A stretch of 64,000 nt of DNA from Hermetia illucens (taxonomy: Eukaryota; Arthropoda; Insecta; Diptera; Stratiomyidae). The stretch's first letter is position 1. Each line of letters starts with the position of its first letter. The translations under genes and the position numbers were made by a program. The notes below the pieces were generated by a model. It saw nothing but the letters and a program-made list of their open reading frames with translations. It ran no database searches and was not told the origin of the DNA. Location of the stretch: contig NC_051854.1 of assembly GCF_905115235.1 (NCBI RefSeq), forward strand, positions 71,849,463 through 71,913,462, in the 5' to 3' direction. Shown here one piece after another: positions 43,020 to 55,900 of this stretch.

Positions 43020-45430
43020 GACGAGCCCCGGTCCTGTCGTGGGTAAGGGTTCTTCAACACATGGACGGCATCAAGAAGTAACTAAGTTAGTCCTAGCAAA
43101 CAACGTATCTACACGCTAAATGTTGGCACCATCGCCTAAAAGGCCAAGGAACACACAAGAGCCCTACAGAAAAGGGGCACTCATATCTGTGCTCTACAAG
43201 AAACCCGATGGTGTGGTGCCAAAAGCTGCAACATAGAACGTGAACGCGGTAAAAATGGCTAAAAACTCTTCTATTTCGGTAGCCCACATTGGCATTGCTA
43301 TCTCAGATGCCAATAAAGAAGTCGAACGATTTGATGGCCGGCTGAAGAAGTTTGCATTATATCAGCTAATCGCATTATTCACTTCTTTACCACGTATGCC
43401 CCACAGACAGGAAAATCTGACGCCGAGAAAGATGCCTTCTGGCAACTTCTCGATGCAAAAAGCTGCAATGTGCCTGATGATGACTATATCTTTATTGCAG
43501 GCGGACTTAATGGTCATTTGGGTGAAAAGGCTGGCGATAACAGGCACCATGAGGGAATGGGTATTGGAGCGCGCAATGAGGGTGGCAAGCATATAGTCGA
43601 TTTTACGGACACCCATGACCTTGTTCTTATGGATACATGGTTCATTAAGCGATTGTCTCATTATCCTGCATTTTACAGCGAGAATACACACAAATCGACT
43701 TTATTCTCATAAGACGCCGACATTTTACCGCCGTCACTGATTCAAAAGCCGTTCCCAATGAAACCATTGCACTTCAACATCGGCAGTTGTTTGCCGTCTT
43801 ACAAATCAAACCACCGATAAAACAGCGAAGAACGCATTGACCCGCGTTGCATTAAATAGTGGCGATTTTGTGAGAACAAAGAAGAAAGGATCACATTCAC
43901 GCCACTAACAATCATTACAAATGTGGAATCGTGAAACCAAATTAAACACACGATCAGGATATCGAGCACTTCTGTTGCGTTAATGACAAGGTTGGTACTT
44001 TGCTTAGCGATTGTTGAGCCGCGACGAATAGATAGCGCCATATCGAGCAGATTTCAACTGAAGAATTTGTTCATCCTTTACTTCCACAAGCATTCCTGAC
44101 ATTTGGAGCAATTCCACCTGACAGTGCAACTGAAGTCCACTAACCACTAAAACGAATGAAATCGGGGAAAGCCACAGGAACTGACGACATCGCATCTGAG
44201 CTCTGGAAAGCGAACAGCTTGGTCCCAACACTTTGACTCAGTGAATTCTTCGATCGGGTTATTCAGGAAGGTAGAACACTACACAGACACGGACGGAAAA
44301 GAAAGTACCACTGTTCCAATATGGAAAAAGAAAGGTAGTCCAGCAGAATGTTCAAATTACCGTCCAATCTGGTTACTTTCTCATACCATGAAGATTTTTG
44401 ATCGCATTCTTGACATCGCGAAACGGTTGAAATAACCGTAAATCAAGCCGGATTTGTCAACAACTGAGAACTACTGACGCAGTACACGCTGGCTGGTTAC
44501 TCATGAAGAAACAATCTGGGAAGCATCACCCTCTTTACATTGCATTTCTGGATCTGAAGAAAGCGTTTCACCGTGTACCACACGAACTCATTTGGTATGC
44601 TCTACGACAACACTTAGTGCCAGAAGAACCCATACACTAGGTTCGATTGTTCTACCACAATCCGAAAAGTTCGAAGTTTGGCGGGTATATCAAAACCACT
44701 TCATGTCGCTTTCAGTGTTCATCAATGAAGTGGCCTCTCACCACTCCTCTCTGTTCTTGTTATGGACACATCCAACGTCCAGCGCGCTATACACTGCTTT
44801 ATGGAGATGATGTTTTCCTGGCGTCAAAAAAGGAATGCTCGCCTCATGCAACACGGTCCTAGATTGAATCTAAATAAAACTCAATTTTTGACGACCGATC
44901 CCCATGAAACAGGCCCTATCATTGTCAATGGCAGTGACCTACACAGAAATGAACGGAAAACTGGAGAACTCCATTACGAAATTGCTTGACACATTAGCGC
45001 AACCTGAATGAAGTGGCATTCCATAACTGGTATTCTTTGTGATCGACATATCAACGAACGTCTAAAATCTAAAATTTACGCAGTGTCGCCCGCCCTGTTG
45101 CCCTCTACGGTTATGTTAGTTTGGCCGACTATAAAAGACAATGAACGTTGTCTTGTGATCATGAAGACATAGAGTCGGATTACTGGTGTGACACGCTTTG
45201 ATCTCATCCAAAATGCTTCTAGGCATGTTTCCCCCCAAAATGAGTGAAGTTATGGAAGGTTCATTTGGAAGGGTATGTCTGTCAGCCAAATTCTGGCTAA
45301 CGCTGTTTATCACTAAGATTTTCGAATACTCGAATTCTCCACCTCACGTGCCTAAGCAGACATAGATCGCCATTTTCTGCAATATGAGGTATCTAGGTGT
45401 AATCCTTTCTTTTAAGGTCAATTAGGGACA
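43020..45430 (+). mobile_element. LINE-W (RTE-like) copy, decayed
   Basis: The endonuclease blocks are recognisable in several frames: TLNVGT near 43118, LCSTRN for QETR near 43193, then FFTTYAPQTGKSDAEKDAFW, PDDDYIFIAGGLNGHLGEKA and NEGGKHIVDFTDTHDLVLMD. The GDLN core reads GGLN, so a catalytic residue is lost. RT remnants follow: KSGKATGTDDIASELWKAN (44160), a LDLKKAFHRVPHELIW stretch (44550) and a decayed tail. A minus-strand 3' end of the same family lies at 51390-52080. Confidence 0.65.
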
Positions 45431-45689
45431 AAACGTAAAATCGAAAGTTAAGATGGTATGTACAGCTTTCTTCGCTAGCAAGAAGATCTTTGTCTTCGTC
45501 TGGGGAGGATAGTTGTATGAATGTACACAGTCGATGGGGCGTCCCATCCGAACGCACGGTTTCATTGTATGGTGACCGTCACTGAAGGAAATATAATAGG
45601 AGCGAGCTTAATAGAGTCAAAAGAACAGTATGAGCAGGTTCTATTGCGACGCCTGCCTTATAGAAGCCCTTAATGTACTCCTACACTTC

Positions 45690-46540
45690 GTGTGCATTGA
45701 TGTCAGACTCCGTGAATGAGGATAGGGCGGGGGGGGGGGGGTTTACCACACAACATACTGAACATGGTGAATATATTACCGTTGAAGGTACTCGTCGTGC
45801 CACTATACACTATGAATTTGAAGGAAGTTACCGAAGAGGAAGTTTGACGAGCCATAAATAGCTTGAAGAATTGGAGGAGCCTTGCTCTAAATCCGATATT
45901 TCTGATGAAAAAAGTTCACCTGCATACAGGGTCGGTTGACACATTTCATAAATTAAGTCATTAGTTGGCCAGGGGAATTTTCTCCCTTTTTCACTGCGGG
46001 ATTACTTCCCTTATCCCAAATAGGACACGGTTCTGTTCCTTGCTTACCAACCCTCTACAAATTCATAACGCCAATTATTTGTACAAGGGTCAAGGGGTTG
46101 CAAAGAGCAACTGCAGAATTTAAGCCATCAGCAAAGGCCATTACGAATCACTTGCCAGGCATAACATTAGTACATTGTAGAATTCTAATAGTAACTAGGA
46201 ATTCTACAAGAAACTGACACTCAAGTCGGTGATTTGAAGAACGCTCCACTAAATTTCCAAATGTCCAAATTTCTGCCACGTGGAAGAATAAAATACGTGC
46301 ACTGCGTGTATTCATTATCCCGTCATTGGTATACGCATTTGGAATATTGCCGTGGAGAAAACCGATCTCGGAAACGTTCAGCGGCAAAGGCGGACTACTA
46401 TGTCCAAATTTCGAATGCAACACCAAAATTCTGTCGTGGATATTGGCGCTGCGGTACAAGATCACCACGTAGTTGACACGGAGATGAAGGGAAACTATGA
46501 GCCACTGGGCTGGAAAATGAAAATGACCAACTGGATAGGG
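45690..46540 (+). mobile_element. RT fragment, R2/NeSL-like LINE suspected
   Basis: Remnants in shifting frames read a RAINSLKNWRS stretch, WPGEFSPFF, ITSLIPNRTRF and CLPTLYKFITPIICTRVKG, then further on VEKTDLGNVQRQRRTTMSKF. The last block recalls the C-terminal WxxTDLE..R..RT..TK.R.HH pattern of R2/NeSL-type retrotransposons. It is heavily decayed, and a 13-G run at 45729-45741 lies near its start. Confidence 0.4.
45729..45741 (+). repeat. Poly-G tract (13 G)
   Basis: Thirteen consecutive G lie near the start of the R2/NeSL-like RT fragment. They create a spurious glycine run in the overlapping short frame. Confidence 0.85.
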
Positions 46541-46879
46541 TAGTTGTAGTTCACATAATATTGTCAGCTAGCGGTAACGCATCTAAATCCTTCATGGCTT
46601 CCCTAGATGTCCAGCGACTCTCACACACTCTGGTTCAAACCATGCAGTAATATACCATTTTGAAAACGCCTTGGATGTCGCAGAGATTTTCCCATTATGC
46701 TACCACCGGCCATCTCCAGCAAATCCGCCATATATTAGGATCTTCCGAGCCTACATGCTTGTACCCTATGAGCTGGGTTTTAAAAATATCCTCAAATTTT
46801 TCCGGCTGGTCGTAAGAGGCGGTTAAAAGGGACAGTTTATGGGCTAGTAGTCTGCAAATTTTGAAACTTTATTATCACT

Positions 46880-48480
46880 GAAACGTCAACAACGTCTCGG
46901 ATAGGGACTGGTTTCGCGACTACGACCTTTGGCTATCGAAAACGGTCTAGGTTTGGTTTCTGGAATGTGCGCATGCTCCTCGATGACGGTAGCGAGGGTT
47001 CTCAAAACGTTTGCTTTTCCGACATGAGCGGCAAATCCGACAATATAAACTGGATATTCAGGTCCTAAGCGAAGTAAAATGAAAGGATTCTGGAGGGTAC
47101 TGCTTTCCCTCTTACCGCAATAACGGCAATGTGTTTCTGTATTCTGGAAAACCAAGTGATAGTAGACGTGGATACGGCGTCGGGTTGCTTCTATCGGCTA
47201 CCGCAGGGAGCGCTCTCTTGACCTTGTTCTGAAAAACTTCTGACTGCAAGGTGCAGGTTAAGGAGCATCACAATTGCACAGTACTATGCACCAATGCACA
47301 CTTCCGAAATCATGGAGATGGATGCTTTCTAGCAGCAATTAAATATAATTCAGGGCACTATGACATTGTGATCATGATGAGTGATTTGAACGCGGATTTC
47401 TGCAACTTTCACAGCCTTGTAATTGGTACCATATTTTTCGAACACGGAGCCTGCCATAAGGTTAGTTTCAGTGACTGCCACTACACATAGCATTAGAGTA
47501 CTGCTACAGCTTTTACGATCCAACTGTTGTTCGACAGGGGGAGATATCTTGCTGATCGGACGGCATATACACTGAGTAACCCAGCTAACTACAGAATCAT
47601 AAAATCTGATCGATGAACGGAAGGGGTTGAAGGCTCTATTGACCACTGCGAATGAGACCGGCCGCGACGCGCTCGAACTCCGATATCAAGCGAAATTCAC
47701 CCCCTCCCCTCCCTAAAGTTCAGCGTGGTGTGCGCTGTGGCAAAAGAGAATTTGTGTACGGAAATTTTGAGAATCCGAAAGCTTCCCCAGAGAATGGAAG
47801 AAGGGTGTGATCCTTAAGATTCCAAAGCAGGGGACCCGGTTTGAGTTTGACAATGGTAGCGGTGTCTGCGTGCTCCCTAAGGTCGTTGCAAATATAATAG
47901 CTAAAATAATCCCGGAATGCATTAAAGAAAATCTCGATAAGTTGATCGACAGAGAACACACTAGTTTCCGCCCGGGATCCTCCTTCATTGACCACTTCAA
48001 AACCGTACGGATCGTCTGAGATTAGTGCCCGGATTTTAGATCTTCGCTTCATATGTCCTTCGTCAATTTTGAAGAAGCTTTTGGTAGCATGATCAGGGAG
48101 TGTATATGGAGCACTCACACACACACCTAGGAGGGGCATTCCGGAGAAACTAATAACTATTATCAAAGTGACATATGATGACGCGAAATGTCAATTACTG
48201 CACTGAGGCAAAATTTCAGAGAATTTTGAGATCCAAAGCGGAATCCGCCAGGGTTGCATTTTGTCGCCAATATTATTTCTCCTTGTTATCGGTGACTTTC
48301 TTAATTTTTCCTTGCTCGATGGATGTGGAGACGTGCAACGGACGATGACATATTTCCTGAGACGCCACGTAATGGAATCCACTCTCCCAGGACTGAAGAA
48401 GAATGGAGAAGGAGTGGAGGGATCTCAGGAAACCGCGCAAGAAGTTGAAGTGCATTTCGAATAACCGCGAATGATGACGC
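46880..48480 (+). mobile_element. LINE-E2 copy (plus strand), decayed
   Basis: The endonuclease region reads RSRFGFWNVRMLLDDG near 46937, YDIVIMMSDLNADFCNF, and LVIGTIFFEHGACHKVSF (47410-47470). The RT reads GVCVLPKVVANIIAKIIPEC, LIDREHTSFRPGSSFIDH, then FEIQSGIRQGCILSPILFLL (48224-48283). The catalytic YADD block is not seen. It is the same family as the minus-strand piece at 24040-25440. Confidence 0.6.
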
Positions 48481-48569
48481 GTAGGTTTGGTTGACACGCT
48501 ATACCCTGGCACTTTGTACTGATATTAGGTAAAATCCGGTATCTGCCGAGATTATGACAAGTCGGAAAT

Positions 48570-48800
48570 AATAATAATCGTTAGCGCGACAATCAAATTG
48601 GATCCTTCAAGTGTGTTAGAATACTTTATTTAAGATTAAGATTAGAAGACTACGTGGAATATGTTCTAATCTGGACAGCATTCCGCTTGTCGGTGATTAT
48701 TATCGTGATTTAACTCAGGTATCCATTCATAGAGGAGTCGATTGGTATCCGACATATATCACGGTACGAATCCCTCTGTCACCAGTGTTATCAGTGGTAT
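48570..48800 (+). repeat. Repeat S copy 2
   Basis: AATAATAATCG, then GGATCCTTCAAGTGTGTTAG, GTGATTATTATCGTGATTTA and ACTCAGGTATCCATTCAT match the order of copy 1. It ends near CTGTCACCAGTG. Nothing coding is present. Confidence 0.45.
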
Positions 48801-49640
48801 CATGTGCTATTCACGGGCAGGCTTTGATAGTGGCCCCCAAATATATATGCGTCCAAAGAGGATCGTGGACTAGGGGACTGAATTTTGAATAAACTTTTAC
48901 GAAATACTACAGCACTTGGTTTTAGGAGCATTTCACTTCAGTCGACTCAAGTGGTAATCGTCCATATGTTTCCTTTAACAATACTCTCGAACGTCCAAGA
49001 GTTGTACAGTTACGTCTCTGTGGTCTTCTTAAGACACGGATTAATTTTGCAACCACAATCAGTGCCCCGTTTAGACAAGCACAACGGTATTAGTCTATAC
49101 TGAGTGCATGGCTCAGTTTATTCATACTGGTGGATGCAGGACCTACCAAAATCTATAACCAAGTTGAACGCACATGAGACAGGAATTCCCCCGGTTACAC
49201 GGTACCAGTATATACCTGGTAAGGTTTCGTAGCTTATTGTAACTTAAGGTGAGTCGCCGTGTAGCCCCGGGTCTGATCGCCCTGATTAGGCTTTTGAAGC
49301 ATTCGCCTAATGCATCATTCCAACAGCCTAAAATGAATACATCGTATCCCGGCACCACCACGTTGAGGTTCTTCTCGGCCAGATGGCTTTATTCCGGACA
49401 AGGTGGTTGCTTCTCCGTCTTCCTCGCCGCCACCTCCCGTCACCAAAGAGTTACACAGAAAATTGTGGTTTAGGAACTTGTTTCAATGGACGTATTCTAT
49501 TAAAATTCCATACACTAAATTTGCATTGTGGTTTGTTCTAGGCAGGCTTTAATTGTAAGCGGTCAACAATCTTCATCAATTGAATTTTTGGAAGCATTCC
49601 AATCAAGTCATATACAAGGAATATTCTATGTGTTGATTTG
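48801..49640 (+). other. No recognised feature
   Basis: This stretch separates the LINE debris from the 3' end of the carbonic anhydrase gene. No coding or repeat signal was identified. Confidence 0.4.
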
Positions 49641-49642
49641 GT

Positions 49643-49648
49643 TTATTG
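49643..49648 (-). promoter_or_regulatory. Polyadenylation signal of the carbonic anhydrase gene
   Basis: On the minus strand AATAAA lies about 120 bases after the TAG stop at 49770-49768. Confidence 0.55.
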
Positions 49649-49767
49649 AAGTATAAACTACATATTTTAATTTATCCAAGAGAAGGCACATGTGTTCTAT
49701 AAATAGCTCAAGATATCTAAAATATTCAGTAACCATTTGGATATTTCCATTGATGGACGCATCTCTC

Positions 49768-49967
49768 CTATCCGCGCCATTTAGAACCGGATCGAACATA
49801 GACAGGACGTCCATTCAGTGGTTGGAGATGACGGTAGTTCCGAATTATTTTGCCATCTGTTCCAATTAATTGACGAAATTCATTTAGTTGCCGATGAGAG
49901 ATATTCAGAATATTAGCGAATACTATCCAAGTGACGGTCTCGCTGCACGGTGGTGTTGTTAGTGAAC
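49768..49967 (-). CDS. Carbonic anhydrase exon 6
   Basis: Acceptor TTATCTCAG precedes 49967. The exon reads GSLTTPPCSETVTWIVF, FRQLIGTDGKIIRNYRHLQP and LNGRPVYV, then TAG at 49770-49768. These are the C-terminal signature blocks of the family. Confidence 0.92.
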
Positions 49968-52900
49968 CTGAGATAAAAAATGCAGCGGTCAAGATGAATT
50001 TTATTTTCCTTTAGAACCAAGCAAATTACCTTGATAGGTGTAAAATTTATTGATATTGAGAGACCCCAGAAGACCGCCTAAGGAACAGTGTGTACTAATG
50101 GTTGTTGTTGCGTTTTCGGCACGGATGTAACGTAGATAATTGGTCACTGAGTACAAATTTGGGTTGTCAACAGAAGAAACCTAGCCAAAAATTACACCAC
50201 GTTAAAAGTTTAACAAAACCAAAGAAGTAAGCTCACTATTAGCTAATCCAAATGTTATTTTGATTTTGGCAGAAACTCACCTCAAAGAAAATCCCTAACA
50301 CAAGTAGCCCATCCTGAAAATTGAGCGCTTGGGATTCACTGTATTTTACGTTTCTGTGCACGATATGCAGTTCCACGGGGTAGCTTTTGCCGTTTACTAC
50401 ATGTTCTGAACCTTTTTGATTTTTACCCCAATGGAAATGAAATCCCACAAACCGATAAAGGGAATTCAGAAATGCTAGATGTGGATATCTGGTGACATCT
50501 GTATTTAGTGAAGATACATCCGCTGAAATATACGATATGAGTAATTTGATTGTAACAAATACTGCTTCCTTTAATATTCCCTTACCTGTTTTACCGTCAT
50601 TTTTCAAAATTACTGGAAACGGCAACGGCCAATCATATCCATATAGTTTTAAGCGTGGAATGAATGCTGGTATGACCTATGGTAGTAAATATTAAAATGG
50701 ATATATTATTATATGTTGAAGGATATCGCTGAATAGCTTACACTTCCTGTATATATTTCTATTGGAGACTGCGATGATCCACCACACTGCGGAAAGTCTA
50801 CTGCCCATCGTTTTTGTTCCGCCGTTGAATAGCCAAATTGACAATATGCTGAACCTGTAAAACATTGAATCCTGTACATACTCCAGTATGATAACTATGA
50901 AGAATATATGTTTACAAAGTAAGGTTAGAGTTTTGTACTGAAAAGGATTTATGAATGAGTAAAAAGGCGCAGAGATACATACAAATGTATATCTCACACT
51001 CACAACATATCAGTTTAGCCTCGTAAGCAAGATAACGGTAGTAAACAAGTTTTTGCCGCTTTTTCCATCCATTGTCAATGATAACGTCCGTTTAGAGGCA
51101 AATAGATATTGTATGTAGGTACAAGCAGCCCTTTTGAAGAGCCTACTTAGCTCTGTGGTGCGCCGTTTTGATGTCACAAACTCCAAAGACCGAAGAGAAG
51201 GACAAGCGAAGCAGAATTAAGTTGGCTCAGATTTTGAGAGGCAATCCGTAGCCTTCACGAAGGACGGCACTTCAGCAACAATAGTTCTTTGAAGCCCCTA
51301 AAAATTAATCACCTAGTGTCCGTAGACTGGCTTTAACTGGATCTGAGCAATTACAAAGGAATCGCCTTAGAGTTTCTCCCCAATTTCGACAATGTGAACT
51401 GTTAACTACGCCGAATTCCTCTTCTTCTTCAAATTTTTTCCCGGCAAGAACCATTGTCGATGCGTATTGATCAGTTGCGCAATATTCCTCGGCCAAAAGC
51501 CTGATCTGGATAGAGCCATAGTCGTCTTGACTTGCCTTTTTGTTCGTTCTCCACCGACTTCCATGTTCATTTGCAAGTTTGACAAATGCGTTCTCACCAG
51601 CGCCAATTACATGTCCATTCCATCAAAGACGTCTCTCTCGCAATTTTTACAACGATCGGTTCAACTCCGTATCGATCAGAGATATGCTCATTTCGAATGT
51701 GATCATGGCATGTTACACTACTGGCCCAACGCAACATCTTCGTCTCTATTATCACAAGGCGCCATGCATTGTCTTTAATAGTTAGCCAACACTCAGATTT
51801 ATAGGGGACGACACTGCGGAAAATTTTGGATTTGAAACTCTCATTGATTCGCTGACAAAGGACGCCAGTTGTTGAACGCCGCTTCATCCACGTTCCGCTA
51901 ATGCGTGAAGTAACTTCAGTTCTCCATTGGCTAATAGCATCGATCCGATATATTTCAATCGTTCAGTTCTAGTCGCTGCCATCAACAGTGATAGTCACGG
52001 TTTCGTTGTGATCAGTCTGAGTCTGTGTTGTATGAGGCGATCATTTCATTCTTGAACTAGTTGTTCGAGGTCAACTTTGCTATGAGACACTAGGAAAGCA
52101 TTGCACGCTGCTTTTATTGGCTTTGAAAACATAAGCAAAAGGCTATGCATTCTGCGCTTGCGAGGCAAATATAGAAATATAGGCATGACTAACGCTCACG
52201 CCCTTACAGAGGAGACTGCAGGGTCGGAGATGAAAGTTAGACCATGTAGAAGGGTTAATATAGACTTGAGCCACTGTCTCGTTGGCATAGTGCTTGGGGC
52301 TCGAATAACAACACCGCCTAGAATTTTCTTTGATTGTGAGAGGGATGAAACACCTGCAGTCACAAGAGGTTGTGGTAGCATCGAAAAACGGTCTTCACAA
52401 TCACCTGAAGATACGATCACAAACATACTGGGTTGGCCCCAGCCGCAAAAAAACCCGGAAAGGGTGGTTAGGCGATGAATGTAAGCTAGCAACGGAACGT
52501 TAGAACGCTGCATACCGATTAATGTTGCATTCTCAAAGACGCGGGCACGCACGGGAAATTATCACGAACTCCGTCGAGTGAGAAAGCGACTTCACAGGCA
52601 GAAAAAGAAAGCCTAGGAGAACTGAGTTTTGTGAACCCAAAAAATACAGGGAGTAACCTCCTATCTAGGGTCGAAAAGCACAACCGATAACAGCTACGAT
52701 GATGAAATCCGCGCACGGTTATTATCAGCCAACAGAGCCTATTTCAGCTTACGAAAACTGTTCCGCTCGAAACGTCTCACCATAGGGTCAAAGCTCTTAC
52801 TGTACAAGACTATGATCTTGCCAGTCCTCATGTATTCCTCGAAGACTTGGGTTCTTAGCAAGAAGAATTGTGAACTCTTGGCCGCGTTCGAGAGAATAAT

Positions 52901-55900
52901 CCTCCGAAGAATTTTTGGCCCCCTACATGAGGATGGACAATTCCGTAGCCTACATAACGGCTCAATAGGTTATGGTAGGCGGGTCACTTAATCCGTATGG
53001 ATGAGGATGATCCAGCCCCGAAAGTCTATAAAGGCAATATCCATGGTAGAAAAAGAAGACGAGGCAAACCCTGCCTAAGATGGAGCTATGGCGTAGGCCA
53101 GAACGCCAAACAGCTTTTAGGGATATCGAACTGGTGGACCTTGACGCAAAACCGGGATGTCTGGAGTTCCTTATTAAGGCAGGCTTAGGCCGGATACCGG
53201 TTGTTGCGCCGTTGATGATGATGATGAACCTCAACAAGTTAGCACGAGAAACCTTATACACTTCTATGCTCGTCCTGTCGATACAAAGGGGTACATATTG
53301 GAGCGATGGGATTAGTATTTTGAGGAACTGCTCAAGAATCAGAATATCGGCAAGTTTGTCCCCCCAAATGAAGACGACTGACAAATACTGCCACCACTAA
53401 GCATGGAAGAATCAATCAGTGCAATTCATCGCTCCCCAGAAAGTATATCACAACAACTCACTTAATGAGAGGAACTGGAAACCTGACTACGGCTGGCCTG
53501 TCGGTGACACTGTTGCCTAACTCTTCCAAAAAATAGGAGAGAAAGGCCCGGTAGAAGGAAACTTCAGCCGCAAAGGAGAAGGAATTACAGGTTTCCCTGT
53601 CAAAACCTGCTCCTCCGACTCTACCAGGAAAAGCGGAAGAAAAGAAAGCTGGTGATATGGATGCAACTGGTCTAATTCCGGTATGTGAACCTGGAAGGGC
53701 TGCCAGCCGACGACAGCAGCAGGCACTGTGAAAAAAGTTTCTTGGAAATGAGAACATGAACGTTGCTAGACCACCAAGTGTGGCGATATAAAGAAAAATC
53801 GGACGCAGAAAAGCAAAACTTTCGGCGGAGAGTGGGGACAAGCTAGTAACCCCGATGAGATCTACATTGAACGCAGCAGACTTTTCAGTTAGCGGCGGTT
53901 TTCATATTAGACTACACTTATGTCTACAAACATAAGAGTTAGGGAAATTAACTTGCAGCATGCCAAAGCTTCTTCCTATCTACTGGCGGGAAGGCTGGCA
54001 AAGTTGCAGGAGTTACATTTCTGTTAAAAGGGTTGTGGGGTCGTTTTAACAAGATCGGCCGTATTGGATCAGTCAAGTGGATTAGGATCTTCTTTGATGA
54101 GGGATCCTCGAGACCGAGGCCTATGTTGTAATGCCAAAATTGTAAGAGGTAACCATGCTGAGACAACTCTGTTACCAACACCTTGTTGGTTAATGGTAAG
54201 AAAAGAAGCATCACAGTTGCCCCTGTTTACTTACCCTATGATTCTTCGTATCCTCTGCCGACGCAAGAACTAAGGGATCTGGAAGTGTATGCAGAATCAA
54301 GGGTCCTTAAACTCTTAATAGGTTATGATGCGAAAGCTCAGCATATTTTTTGGGGCAGTAGCAAATGCAATTCTAGAGGAGAGAAGCTGTTTGATTTTAT
54401 CCCTGCAACTTGTCTGGTGACCGCAAACGTAGTGAAGTGATCGATCTTACAACTGGCACTTTCAAGTTGTTACAGTTGATTAGACACTGACGAGTGCTAG
54501 ATGAAGTCTCCTTCTTAGATCATCGTTATTTCCATTTTTTCGGTTGCTGGCGAACAGCCTGTAATACGAAGACGGAATCTTAGGAAAACGAATTGGACAA
54601 AGTTTATTGAACTTCTTAGCAATAAAGTGGAGTTCCCTAGGCGACTAAGGATTCCTTTGGCGATAGAAGATCAATTGGAAATTCGGAATCGCACACGTTT
54701 AGGATGCCTTCAATAGGCTTGTCCTATTTCTCGTGGCCAACGCTGCAAAACGGTTCCATCGTGGAACCGAAAACTGCAAAGACTCCGGAAATCAACCAGA
54801 TGACTTCCAAATCGTGGTTCCAAAAGCAGTAAGGATGAAGACTGATTAAATTTTTGGAACTCACAGCGTGAATATAAGAGGCTCGTAAAACTTTCGAAAC
54901 GAGACTAATTTAGAGCATACTGTGATGAATTGGAATGTGAAAGGAAGACTTCCAGGCTGTGCAGAGTCCTTAATAAGGATGAGTCGGCCAAATTGGATGT
55001 TCTTTGTAAATCAAGCGGAACTTTCACGAGCTGCAGAGTTGAGATCTCTTGGAAGTACACCACCCAGGAGAACAGGTCTCAGGAGCGGAAGGAAAGGAAT
55101 TACTGTTTCAAGGGGAATTGAGACACTGCGAGAGCAGTTGTTACCAATGAAAAGGTGAGAGCTGCTATACTATCATTTGAACACTTCAAAGCACCTGGCA
55201 TGGGTGGCATCTACCTAGCGATCATGAAAGACGGTATAGAGCACTTAGAGCAACTTCTAAGAAATATTTTTCTAGGAAGTATGCGGTTCTAGGATTCGCG
55301 CCTCCCTCTTGGAAGAAGGTGAAGGTAGTCTTCATACCTATACCTGTGAAGGATGACTAGTAAAATCCAAAGAACTTCCGCCAAAGCAGCTTAACATCAT
55401 TTTCGCTAAAATCTTTGGAAAGACTGGCTGAACGTCATATTCGCGAGAAGGCGCTAAGGTCACACCCAATAAATGAAAACCAACATGCTGATTAACGTGG
55501 AAACTCCTGTGAGTCTGCTCTTCACTATTTGGTTTCAAAGATGGAGGACGCAACTCTGAAAGGCGAGTATGCGATGGGGATGTTCATGGGTGTTGAAACG
55601 GCCTTTGACTGTGCGCTTTTCCAAAAGCTATGTGATGCCGCCAGAGAGAATTGTGTTGATGAAATTTCAATTAAGTGGATTTCTGCTAATGCAGAGTTTG
55701 CTGTGTTCTGAAGTGGGTGTTGATCGCTACCTAACAACGGAAGTGACCTCTGTGGAGCACGTTGATCGACTCATTACTATGCGAACTAGAAAATCTACCA
55801 ATACACGTACAAGGTTATATGGATGACGTGACTGGGCTAGTTGTTTGTCGAGATCTCGGAGCAGTGTATAAAAATACACAATGTAATTGGTGCCTCAGAC

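Noticed and set aside
45673-45861. Short glycine-rich frame
   Set aside because: The glycines come from the 13-G homopolymer; the rest belongs to RT debris.
50692-51003. Minus-strand frame upstream of carbonic anhydrase exon 2, considered as exon 1
   Set aside because: It reads through the exon 2 acceptor in a different frame. The phase-matched signal-peptide exon at 60013-60061 is a better first exon.
51040-51090. MEKAAKTCLLPLSCLRG as an alternative carbonic anhydrase signal-peptide exon
   Set aside because: It runs into a stop with no usable GT donor in the needed phase.
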